Shown here: piece after piece, positions 51,616-61,014 of the stretch
Position numbering within the stretch: position 1 is the stretch's first letter
How the letters are laid out: each line of letters starts with the position of its first letter
Source: Candidatus Kaistia colombiensis
GTDB taxonomy: Bacteria; Pseudomonadota; Alphaproteobacteria; Rhizobiales; Kaistiaceae
DNA length: 64,000 nt
Assembly: GCA_029203105.1 (NCBI GenBank)
Contig: CP119318.1
Coordinates: 3,610,501-3,674,500 of the forward strand
Direction: 5' to 3'
Notes under the pieces: generated by a model
Database searches by the model: none
What the model saw: the letters and a program-made list of their open reading frames with translations, nothing else
Told to the model about the DNA's origin: nothing
Position numbers and translations under genes: made by a program

Positions 51616-52140
51616 ATGCCGGAACGGCTGACGGTGGAGAGGATCCCGACGCCGATCGGCGACATGCTGCTCGCCGCCGACGCCGACGGATTCCTGCGCG
51701 CGGCGGACTTTACGGATTGCGAGGATCGGCTCGAGCGCCTGCTGGCGCGCCGGCTCGGCGCGGGCGGCTTTGCGCTCGCGCCCGGCACGGTGCCGGTCGC
51801 GATCCCCGGCGCGATGCGCGACTATTTCGCCGGAGCGCTCGCCGCCCTCGGCCGGATCGCCGTGAAGACGGATGGCACGCCGTTCCAGCGGACGGTCTGG
51901 CAGGCGCTCCGCGAAATCCCGCCGGGAAAACCACTCGGCTATGGCCGGCTGGCGGAGCGGCTAGGAAAACCGCAGGCGGCACGCGCCGTCGGCCACGCCA
52001 ATGGCGCCAATCCGTTCTGCGTCGTCGTTCCCTGCCATCGGCTGGTCGGCGCCGACGGGGCGCTTACCGGCTATAGCGGCGGCACGGGCCGCAAGCGCTG
52101 GCTGCTCGAGCACGAGGCCCGCCACACGGCCTCAACCTGA
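51616..52140 (+). CDS. ogt: Methylated-DNA-protein cysteine methyltransferase
   Basis: The 174-residue suicide repair enzyme takes methyl groups from O6-methylguanine. The HTH region FQRTVWQALREIPPGKPLGY leads to the active Cys140 in VVVPCHRLVG, with NGANPFC before it. It duplicates the C-terminal activity of the ada product two genes upstream, giving a constitutive or faster-acting copy. It ends the operon and overlaps the convergent MarR gene by 9 bp. Confidence 0.92.
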   Translation: MPERLTVERIPTPIGDMLLAADADGFLRAADFTDCEDRLERLLARRLGAGGFALAPGTVPVAIPGAMRDYFAGALAALGRIAVKTDGTPFQRTVWQALREIPPGKPLGYGRLAERLGKPQAARAVGHANGANPFCVVVPCHRLVGADGALTGYSGGTGRKRWLLEHEARHTAST

Positions 52141-52629
52141 CTCGCGCGCCGCGATCCCGGCGAGGAAGCTGCGCAATAACGGGTCGAGCGCCGCCAGTTC
52201 CTCGGCCGACAGGATCGAGATCAGGCGCTTCTGCGTTTCGACATGCGCCGTCACCGCCGCGTCGATGGTGGCGAAGCCCGCATCCGTCAGCGAGATCAAG
52301 AGGCTGCGACGGTCGTCGGGATTGGGCGAACGCGCCACTAGGCCGGCTTTTTCGAGCTGGTCAATCCGGTTGGTCAAGGTGCCCGACGTGACCATCATCG
52401 TCGCCAGCAGATCGCCCGGCGAAAGACTGTAGGGCGGCCCGGAGCGGCGCAGCGGCGCCAGCACGTCGAAGCTCGCAGCCGTCAGCCCGAACCGGGCGAG
52501 GTTCTTGTCCATCTCGCGCGTCAGGTAATGCACGATCCGGCCGAGCCGGCCGATCGGCCCCATCGCCTCGATGTCGAGGTCGGGCCGGTGGTGGTGCCAT
52601 TGCGCCAGGATTTCATCGACGGGATCCAT
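52132..52629 (-). CDS. MarR-family transcriptional regulator
   Basis: A 165-residue winged-helix regulator. It has a dimerisation helix (GRLGRIVHYLTREMDKNLAR), the recognition part LSPGDLLATMMVTSGTLTNR, and the wing VARSPNPDDRRSLLISLTDA. ATG 52629 is chosen because the longer in-frame start at 52665 lies within the operator. Divergent from the EamA transporter gene, with two perfect palindromes between them; it probably represses both and is released by a small toxic ligand. Confidence 0.9.
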   Translation of the reverse strand: MDPVDEILAQWHHHRPDLDIEAMGPIGRLGRIVHYLTREMDKNLARFGLTAASFDVLAPLRRSGPPYSLSPGDLLATMMVTSGTLTNRIDQLEKAGLVARSPNPDDRRSLLISLTDAGFATIDAAVTAHVETQKRLISILSAEELAALDPLLRSFLAGIAARESG

Positions 52630-52651
52630 GCAACGACATTCACCGCAGAGA

Positions 52652-52695
52652 TATCTTGACGTCAAGACAAACTGTTTTATCTTGACGTCAAGATA
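52652..52695. promoter_or_regulatory. Tandem MarR operator palindromes (TCTTGACGTCAAGA)
   Basis: Two perfect palindromes share the core TCTTGACGTCAAGA: site 1 at 52654-52667, and site 2 extended to 18 bp, TATCTTGACGTCAAGATA, at 52678-52695. Their centres are 26 bp apart. They fill the spacer between the divergent MarR and EamA genes; site 2 ends 18 bp before the EamA start. This arrangement fits autorepression plus control of the transporter. Confidence 0.85.
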
Positions 52696-52713
52696 AATCG
52701 CGAAAGTGCCGTC

Positions 52714-53592
52714 ATGTCCCGCAATCTCGACCTGCTCCTGACGGCGATCGCGCCGACGATCTGGGGCACCACCTATCTGGTGACGACGGAGTTACTGCCG
52801 GCCGGAATCCCCCTCACCGTCTCCGTGCTGCGCGCCCTGCCCGCCGGGCTGCTCCTGCTGCTGGTGGTGCGCAAGCTGCCGCACGGCATTTGGTGGCCGC
52901 GGGTGTTCGTGCTCGGCGCACTGAATTTCTCGATCTTCTGGGCCCTTCTGTTCGTCTCCGCCTATCGCCTGCCGGGCGGTGTCGCCGCGACGGTCGGCGC
53001 CGTTCAGCCGCTGATGGTGATCCTGCTGGCGCGGTTCCTGCTTGGCACGGCGGTACGGCCGCTGGCGGTGCTGGCCGCGATCGTCGGCATGGCCGGCGTG
53101 GCGCTGCTGATCCTGACGCCGCAGGCGGCGCTTGATCCGATCGGCATTGCCGCCGGGCTCGTCGGCGCCGTGTCGATGGCCTGCGGCAACGTGCTGACCC
53201 GGCGCTGGCAACCGCCCGTCTCGCCCTTGACCTTCACCGCCTGGCAACTGACCGCCGGGGGCATCCTGCTGCTGCCGCTCACTTTGTGGCTGGAGCCGAT
53301 GCCGGCTGAACTGACCGGCGCCAACATCCTCGGCTTCGCCTATCTGGGCCTGATCGGCGCGGCGCTGACCTATACGCTGTGGTTCCGCGGCATCGAGCGG
53401 CTCGGCCCGCCGACGGTCTCGCCGCTCGGCTTCCTGAGCCCGCTCACCGCCGTCATCCTGGGATGGGCGGCGCTCGGCCAGACGCTGAGCCCGGCGCAGC
53501 TGATCGGCATGGTCGCCGTGCTCGGCAGCATCTGGTACGGCCAGCACGTGCAGCGGCAGCCGCTGAAGAGCGCCGCACCGGCGACGAACTAA
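52714..53592 (+). CDS. EamA-family drug/metabolite exporter
   Basis: A 292-residue inner-membrane protein of the DMT superfamily, made of two EamA repeats with about ten segments. Examples are LLTAIAPTIWGTTYLVTTEL, AALTYTLWFRGIERLGPPTV and LSPLTAVILGWAALGQTLSP, the last typical of the second repeat. It probably exports a small molecule or drug under MarR control. Substrate unknown. Confidence 0.9.
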   Translation: MSRNLDLLLTAIAPTIWGTTYLVTTELLPAGIPLTVSVLRALPAGLLLLLVVRKLPHGIWWPRVFVLGALNFSIFWALLFVSAYRLPGGVAATVGAVQPLMVILLARFLLGTAVRPLAVLAAIVGMAGVALLILTPQAALDPIGIAAGLVGAVSMACGNVLTRRWQPPVSPLTFTAWQLTAGGILLLPLTLWLEPMPAELTGANILGFAYLGLIGAALTYTLWFRGIERLGPPTVSPLGFLSPLTAVILGWAALGQTLSPAQLIGMVAVLGSIWYGQHVQRQPLKSAAPATN

Positions 53593-53644
53593 CGGCACCG
53601 CGCGCGGCTCTGGACGGACGGCCGGGTTCCGTGGATGATCCGGC

Positions 53645-54010
53645 ATGATCCAGCTGAAGCGCATCTACGAGCCCGCCTCCCCCGCCGACGGCTTCCGCGT
53701 GCTGGTCGACCGGCTCTGGCCGCGCGGCATCAGCAAGGCGCGCGCCGGTGTCGATCTCTGGGCCAAGGAACTGGCGCCGTCGACGGCGCTGCGCACCTGG
53801 TTCCACCATGAGGCGGCGAACTGGGACGAGTTCGTCATCCGCTATCGCGCCGAGCTGGCGGCCCGGCCCGACGAGGTCGCCGCGCTGCGCGCGCAATGCG
53901 CCGGCCGAAAGACGACGCTGCTCTACGGCGCGAAGGATGAGACGCACAATCAGGCGGTGGTGCTGAAGGCGATCCTGGAATCGGGGGATCCAGCCGGGGA
54001 AGATGGCTGA
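53645..54010 (+). CDS. DUF488-family protein
   Basis: A 121-residue cytosolic protein of the DUF488 group. Family marks are IQLKRIYEPASPADGFRVLV, DRLWPRGISKARAGVDLWAK, ELAPSTALRTWFHHEAANWD and LLYGAKDETHNQAVVLK. Function unknown, although the fold is rhodanese/nucleoside-hydrolase-like in some predictions. It starts 52 bp after the EamA stop and lies 133 bp before the metal ATPase. Confidence 0.88.
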   Translation: MIQLKRIYEPASPADGFRVLVDRLWPRGISKARAGVDLWAKELAPSTALRTWFHHEAANWDEFVIRYRAELAARPDEVAALRAQCAGRKTTLLYGAKDETHNQAVVLKAILESGDPAGEDG

Positions 54011-54143
54011 CCCCGGCCGTTCGCCCATCGACAGCCAGGCAAAAATGCGCTGCTCTCGCCGGAGCACGCTGCAACCGGGGGCCGAGCCGCCTTTCCGGTG
54101 GCGCCACGCCTTTGCGGCCTTGAGTTGAGGGATTTCAAATACG

Positions 54144-55982
54144 ATGGAGCAGACGCGGCGACCCATCTGGTCGAGCAATATGGCGCTTCTCGCCGCCGCC
54201 CTTGGTGGCCTCTCGGCCGGCGCCCTACTCTATCTCATTGGCGGCCGCGGCGCGGCGTCCTTCGTCTGGGGCCTGGCGACGCTGCCGGTACTGCTCAGCC
54301 TGCTGATCCAGATCGTCACCTCGCTGCGGCGTGGCGATGCCGGGCTAGACATCATTGCCGCGCTCTCCATGTCGGCGGCGCTGGCCTTCCGCGAGCCGCT
54401 CGCCGGCAATGTCGTGGCGCTGATGTATGCGGGCGGCCAGTTCCTCGAGAACTATGCCGAACGCCGCGCCCGGCGCGAGATGACCGCTCTTTTGGGCCGG
54501 GTCGCCCGCACGGCGATGAAGCATGGTCCGGACGGGCTGGAGGAGGTCGCCATCGAAAGTGTGCTACCCGGCGACCGGCTGCTGATCCGGCAGGGCGAAG
54601 TCCTGCCCGTTGACGGTGTCGTCACCAGCGACAGCGCCATCATCGACACCTCGGCGCTGACGGGCGAATCCCTGCCGGTCACCGTGGAAAGGAACGGCGA
54701 GGTGCTGAGCGGCACGACGGCGATCGGCTCGCCCTTCGACCTGACCGCGCTGCGGCCCGCCGCGGACAGCGCCTATGCCGGCATCGTGCGCCTCGTGGAG
54801 GCGGCCCAGCAATCGAAAGCGCCCTCCGTTCGCCTCGCCGATCGCTACGCGCTCTGGTTCCTCGCCCTGACCCTGCTGCTGGCCGGTGGAGCCTGGATCT
54901 GGACCAGCGACCCGATCCGCGCGCTCGCGGTGCTGGTGGTGGCGACGCCCTGCCCGCTGATCCTCGCCGTCCCGGTGGCGATCATCGCCGGAATCTCGCG
55001 TGCCGCCGGTGTGGGTGTGCTGGTCAAGGGCGGGGATGCGCTGGAGGCGCTCGGCCGCGCCCGCGTCGCCGTGCTCGACAAGACCGGCACGCTGACGCAC
55101 GGCCGCGCCGAACTGTCCGAAATCTGGGCCGCGCCCGGTTTCGCAACCGACGAGGTGCTGCGGCTCGCCGCCTCGCTCGACCAGGCCTCGACCCATGTCA
55201 TGGCCGAAGCCCTGATCGAGGCGGCGCGGTCGCGCTCGCTCCGGCTGTCGACGCCGCAGGACGTACTTGAGACGGCCGGCGCCGGGCTTGTCGGCACCGT
55301 CGACGGCCGCAGGGTCGCCGTCGGCGGCTCAGCTTTTGCGCGCAGCCAGATCGAAGGCAAAGGCAGCATCGCCAAGCCAGCCTTCGCCGGCAGTGCTGCC
55401 ACCATCGACGTGGTCGTCGACGGGACGCTGGCCGGCGTCCTGGTGCTCGCCGACCCGCTGCGTGCCGACGCGGCGACCGTTATCCAGCGCCTGCGCAAGG
55501 CCGGCATCGACCGCATCGTGCTGGCGACGGGCGACCGCGCCGCCGTGGCGCGCCCCCTGGTCGAGCAGTTGCGGATCGACGCTCTGAAGGCCGATCTGTC
55601 GCCGCAGGACAAGGTCAACGTCGTGCTGGAGGCCCGCACCGTCGGCCCGGTCATGATGGTCGGCGACGGTGTCAACGATGCACCGGCGCTCGCCGTCGCC
55701 GATGTCGGCGTCGCCATGGGCGCGCGCGGCGCCGCGGCGTCGTCGGAATCGGCCGATGTCGTGCTGCTGGTTGACCGGCTCGATCGCCTCGCCGATGCCA
55801 TCGGCATCTCGCATCGCTCCGGAAAGATCGCGCTGCAAAGCGTGATCGTCGGATTGGGTCTCTCGATCCTCGCCATGATCGCCGCCGCGCTCGGCTTCCT
55901 GCAACCGATTCAGGGCGCCCTGCTGCAGGAGGTGATCGACGTCGCCGTGATCCTGAATGCGCTGCGCGCCCTGCGCAGCTAG
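54144..55982 (+). CDS. P1B-type cation-transporting ATPase with atypical motifs
   Basis: A 612-residue membrane ATPase. The phosphorylated Asp312 is in LDKTGTLTHG, the actuator TGES is in DTSALTGESLPV, and the hinge is MVGDGVNDAPALAVADVGVA. The transmembrane metal site reads ATPCPLILAVPVA (Cys270, CPL instead of CPC). The SEHP motif of the nucleotide domain is replaced by STHV. There is no N-terminal metal-binding domain. It belongs to a poorly characterised subgroup; metal specificity is uncertain and direction is probably outward. Confidence 0.88.
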   Translation: MEQTRRPIWSSNMALLAAALGGLSAGALLYLIGGRGAASFVWGLATLPVLLSLLIQIVTSLRRGDAGLDIIAALSMSAALAFREPLAGNVVALMYAGGQFLENYAERRARREMTALLGRVARTAMKHGPDGLEEVAIESVLPGDRLLIRQGEVLPVDGVVTSDSAIIDTSALTGESLPVTVERNGEVLSGTTAIGSPFDLTALRPAADSAYAGIVRLVEAAQQSKAPSVRLADRYALWFLALTLLLAGGAWIWTSDPIRALAVLVVATPCPLILAVPVAIIAGISRAAGVGVLVKGGDALEALGRARVAVLDKTGTLTHGRAELSEIWAAPGFATDEVLRLAASLDQASTHVMAEALIEAARSRSLRLSTPQDVLETAGAGLVGTVDGRRVAVGGSAFARSQIEGKGSIAKPAFAGSAATIDVVVDGTLAGVLVLADPLRADAATVIQRLRKAGIDRIVLATGDRAAVARPLVEQLRIDALKADLSPQDKVNVVLEARTVGPVMMVGDGVNDAPALAVADVGVAMGARGAAASSESADVVLLVDRLDRLADAIGISHRSGKIALQSVIVGLGLSILAMIAAALGFLQPIQGALLQEVIDVAVILNALRALRS

Positions 55983-56039
55983 GACCTTGGCTTCGTACCG
56001 GGACGTCTCCGCCCCGGTACGGCATCTTCAGGCGTGGGG

Positions 56040-58397
56040 CTAGCCGGCTGCTTCGGCGAAGCGCGCCCGCAATTGCCGGGCTGCCGCCACCATGTTGACC
56101 AGTGCCGGTCGGACCTCGTCCCACTTGCGCGTCTTCAGGCCGCAGTCCGGATTGACCCAGATCTGCGACGCCCGCAACCGCTCGGCCGCCTTGTCGAGCA
56201 GGTCCGTCATCTCCGCCACCGCCGGCACGCGTGGCGAATGGATGTCGTAGACGCCGGGGCCGATATCGTTCGGGTAGTTGTCGCCGACAAAGGCTTCGAG
56301 CAGCTCCATCTTCGAGCGCGACGTCTCGATGGAGATCACGTCGGCATCCATAGCCGCGATGGCGTCGATGATGTCGTTGAACTCCGAGTAGCACATGTGG
56401 GTGTGCACCTGGGTCCGGTCGGCGACGCCCGAGGCGCAGAGGCGGAAGCTCTCGACCGCCCAGTCGAGGTAGTGCCCCCATTCGCCACGCCGCAGCGGCA
56501 GTCCCTCGCGAAGCGCCGCCTCGTCGATCTGGATCATCCGCGCGCCGGCCTTTTCGAGATCCAGCACCTCGTCGCGGATGGCGAGCGCGATCTGCCGGCA
56601 GGCGACACGGCGCGGGACGTCGTCCCGCACGAACGACCAGTTCAGGATCGTCACCGGCCCGGTCAGCATGCCCTTCATCGGCTTCGTCGTCACCGACTGC
56701 GCGTAGCTCCACCAGCCGACCGTCATCGGCCTCGGCCGCGAAACGTCGCCGAACAGGATCGGCGGGCGCACGTAACGCGAGCCATAGCTCTGAACCCAGC
56801 CGGACCTGGTGAAGGCAAAGCCGGCGAGTTGCTCGCCGAAATACTGCACCATGTCGTTGCGCTCGAACTCGCCATGCACCAGCACGTCGAGCCCGATTTC
56901 CTCCTGCCAGCGGATGGCGGCCTCGGTCTCGTGGCGCAGGAACGCCTCATAGGCGGTGTCGTCCAGCGCGCCCTTGGCATGCGCGGCGCGAGCCTTGCGC
57001 ACCTCGGATGTCTGCGGGAAGGATCCGATCGTCGTCGTCGGGAACGCCGGCAGGTCGAGCACGGATTGCTGCAGCGCGTGCCGCGTGGCGAACGGGCTTG
57101 ACCGCCGGGCCTGTTCGGCGGTGATGGCTTGGGTCCGGGCCGCCACGGCGGCGTCATGCACCCGGGGCGACGTGGCGCGCGTGCCGGCGGCCAGCACAGA
57201 GGCGATGATCTTCGGAGCGACGCTTTCGCGCCCGCCGGCCAGCGCCCGGCCGAGGCTCGCCAGCTCGTCCATCTTCTGGACGGCGAAGGCGAGCCAGCTC
57301 TTCAGCTCGGCGTCGAGCTCGGTTTCCTGATCCAGGTCGATCGGCACATGCAGCAGCGAACAGGAGGCGGCGACCTGGAGGTGATCCGAACCGCGCCGCG
57401 CCACCACCGGCTCGAGCCGGTCGAGCAGGGTGGCGAGATTGGCGCGCCAGATGTTGCGGCCGTCGATGACGCCGAGCGACAGCACGAGCCCGCGCGGCGC
57501 TCTCGCCAGCACGGTGTCGAGCTGTTCCGGGGCGCGGACCAGATCGAGATGCAGGCCCGCCACCGGCAGCTCGAGCGCGGTCTCAAGATTGTCACCGAGC
57601 GCGCCGAAATAAGGCGTCAGCATCAGCTTCAGCCTGGGCAGCGCATGCGCGAACATGCCATAGGCGACGCGGAGCGCCTGGCGGCTCTTGTCGTCGAGAT
57701 CGAGGACGAGGCAGGGTTCGTCGATCTGCACCCATTCGGCGCCGTTCGCCGCCAGGCGGCGCAGCATCTCGACATAGACCGGCAGCAGGCCGGGCAGCAG
57801 CGACAGCGGATCGAGCGACGCGTCCTTGCTCTTGCCAAGCTTCAGATAGCTGACCGGCCCAAGCAGCACCGGCCGCGTCTCATAGCCGAGCGCCCTGGCT
57901 TCCAGAAATTCGTCGAGCGGCTTGGTCGAGGCGAGGCTGAAGCGCTGCCCGGCCGTGAATTCCGGCACCATGTAGTGGTAGTTGGTGTCGAACCATTTTG
58001 TCATTTCGAGCGCCGGCACACCCTGCCCCGCGCCGTGATGATGATGGCCGGCGCAGTCGGCATGCCCCGCGTCGCCCTGGCTGCCGCGCGCCATGGCGAA
58101 ATAGGTGTCGAGCGGCACCGGGCCGCCGGCCCAGCCGTAGATTTCCGGGATCGCGCCGACCATGACGTTGGTATCGAGCACATGGTCATAGAGCGAGAAA
58201 TCGTTCGACGGGATGTTGGTGACGCCGAGCGCATGCTGGCGCGCCCAGTTGGCGGCGCGCAGTACCGCGGCGCTGGCGAGAAGGTCGTCGGCGCTGCTTT
58301 TGCCGGACCAGTAGCTTTCGAGTGCCGTCTTGAGCTCGCGGCGCGGACCGATCCGCGGCGTACCGAGCGTGCTAACAGGAAGAGTAGGAAGAGACAT
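56040..58397 (-). CDS. metE: Cobalamin-independent methionine synthase
   Basis: The 785-residue cytosolic enzyme moves the methyl group of 5-methyl-tetrahydropteroyl-triglutamate to homocysteine. Two TIM barrels: the N-terminal begins with LPVSTLGTPRIGPRRELKTA, and the catalytic C-terminal has FPTTTIGSFPQTSEVRKAR, zinc ligands His and Cys in HMCYSEFND, and Cys in NPDCGLKTRKW. A His/Cys-rich insertion (GHADCAGHHHHGAGQG, about residues 120-137) sits in the N-terminal barrel before EMTKWFDTNYHY. ATG 58397 is the family start. A cobalamin riboswitch lies 112 bp upstream, so expression should fall when B12 is present. Confidence 0.95.
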   Translation of the reverse strand: MSLPTLPVSTLGTPRIGPRRELKTALESYWSGKSSADDLLASAAVLRAANWARQHALGVTNIPSNDFSLYDHVLDTNVMVGAIPEIYGWAGGPVPLDTYFAMARGSQGDAGHADCAGHHHHGAGQGVPALEMTKWFDTNYHYMVPEFTAGQRFSLASTKPLDEFLEARALGYETRPVLLGPVSYLKLGKSKDASLDPLSLLPGLLPVYVEMLRRLAANGAEWVQIDEPCLVLDLDDKSRQALRVAYGMFAHALPRLKLMLTPYFGALGDNLETALELPVAGLHLDLVRAPEQLDTVLARAPRGLVLSLGVIDGRNIWRANLATLLDRLEPVVARRGSDHLQVAASCSLLHVPIDLDQETELDAELKSWLAFAVQKMDELASLGRALAGGRESVAPKIIASVLAAGTRATSPRVHDAAVAARTQAITAEQARRSSPFATRHALQQSVLDLPAFPTTTIGSFPQTSEVRKARAAHAKGALDDTAYEAFLRHETEAAIRWQEEIGLDVLVHGEFERNDMVQYFGEQLAGFAFTRSGWVQSYGSRYVRPPILFGDVSRPRPMTVGWWSYAQSVTTKPMKGMLTGPVTILNWSFVRDDVPRRVACRQIALAIRDEVLDLEKAGARMIQIDEAALREGLPLRRGEWGHYLDWAVESFRLCASGVADRTQVHTHMCYSEFNDIIDAIAAMDADVISIETSRSKMELLEAFVGDNYPNDIGPGVYDIHSPRVPAVAEMTDLLDKAAERLRASQIWVNPDCGLKTRKWDEVRPALVNMVAAARQLRARFAEAAG

Positions 58398-58508
58398 CGG
58401 CTTACCCCAAAATGTTTGGGGGCAAAGGCCGAGCGGACGCATGCGTAAAATCCCGGCGTCGGAGAACGGCGGGCGCAGGCGCACCACCGGGACACCCCGC
58501 CCAGGGAC

Positions 58509-58730
58509 GTTATGAGGTCGCGGCAGGTCTCCTGGCTCGCGGGTCGCCGCCCCGGTCCGGCCTTCCCGAAGCTCTCGCTTCAGTGGCACGAAATGAACCC
58601 GGGCTCGCCGCTCACAGTTGCGGGGGCAGCTCCGGCATTGCCCACCCTTTCGGGTAGACGCACCGGATTCCCTCTTAGCCCTGGCGCCGCGCAAACGGCC
58701 CAGAGAACCACGACGCCCGACTCCTAGGCG
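58509..58730 (-). promoter_or_regulatory. Cobalamin (B12) riboswitch controlling metE
   Basis: The minus strand shows the ordered landmarks of the class: GCCGGAGCTGCCCCCGCAAC followed by TGTGAGCGG, GCCACTG, CGGGAAGGCC, and finally the B12-box GAGCCAGGAGACCTGCC (58513-58530). About 220 nt long, ending 112 bp before the metE start. Binding of adenosyl- or hydroxocobalamin is expected to reduce MetE synthesis when the B12-dependent enzyme can work. Confidence 0.95.
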
Positions 58731-58790
58731 TCGCGCCGGGATCCGTCAAGCTGGATATAAAGATATCCTTATATCGACATGAGAGGCTGG

Positions 58791-59141
58791 TTACTTGAGC
58801 GCCGCCGCATAGGCTTCCGGCTTGAAGCCGGCCAGCAGGCGCCCGTCGCCGAGATCGAGGATCGGTCGCTTGATCATCGAGGGCTGCGCCTGCATCAGGC
58901 CGATCGCCTTGTCGGCGTCGAGGTCCTGCTTCTCCGCGTCGTCGAGCTTGCGGAACGTCGTTCCCGCCCGGTTCAGCACCGTTTCCCAGCCCAGCTCGCC
59001 GACCCAGCGGTCGAGATGGGCGCGATCGATGCCGACGGCCTTGTAGTCATGGAAATCATAGGCAATGCCATTGAAATCAAGCCACTGCCGGGCTTTCTTC
59101 ATCGTGTCGCAGTTCTTGATGCCATAGATGGTAACCGTCAC
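58791..59141 (-). CDS. ArsC/Spx-family (YffB-like) thioredoxin-fold protein
   Basis: A 116-residue protein of the arsenate reductase-like ArsC/Spx family. The single Cys is in IYGIKNCDTMKKARQWL, followed by YDFHDYKAVGIDRAHLDRWV, NRAGTTFRKL and SMIKRPILDLGDGRLLAGF. This pattern is that of YffB, which uses glutathione rather than true arsenate chemistry; reduction of a disulfide is likely. GTG 59141 is preferred, with GGAGAG 6 bp upstream. No arsenic genes are nearby. Confidence 0.83.
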   Translation of the reverse strand: MTVTIYGIKNCDTMKKARQWLDFNGIAYDFHDYKAVGIDRAHLDRWVGELGWETVLNRAGTTFRKLDDAEKQDLDADKAIGLMQAQPSMIKRPILDLGDGRLLAGFKPEAYAAALK

Positions 59142-59237
59142 GCCGTCTCTCCTGTCGATGGCCTCGCATGCCGTGAACGTGTCGTTGCCGGCGGCAAGAA
59201 AAATCAAGGGTTGCCGGACGTTCCGGCCGCGTCGGCC

Positions 59238-60866
<1,629 letters not shown>

Positions 60867-61014
60867 GGGTCCGGGGCGTCTGGGAGGATCTGTGGCGGCC
60901 TTATAGCCATTCGCGCGGAGTGGCCAAACCTTTGCGGCGCCAGTGCGGCCGGAGACGACCAAGGCCGGCATCGCTTTCGCGACGCCGGCCTTTCTCCATT
61001 CGGGCGACCGGGGG

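Noticed and set aside
58791..59141. Arsenate reductase of an arsenic-resistance operon
   Set aside because: The sequence is closer to YffB, and no arsenic transporter or ArsR gene is nearby.
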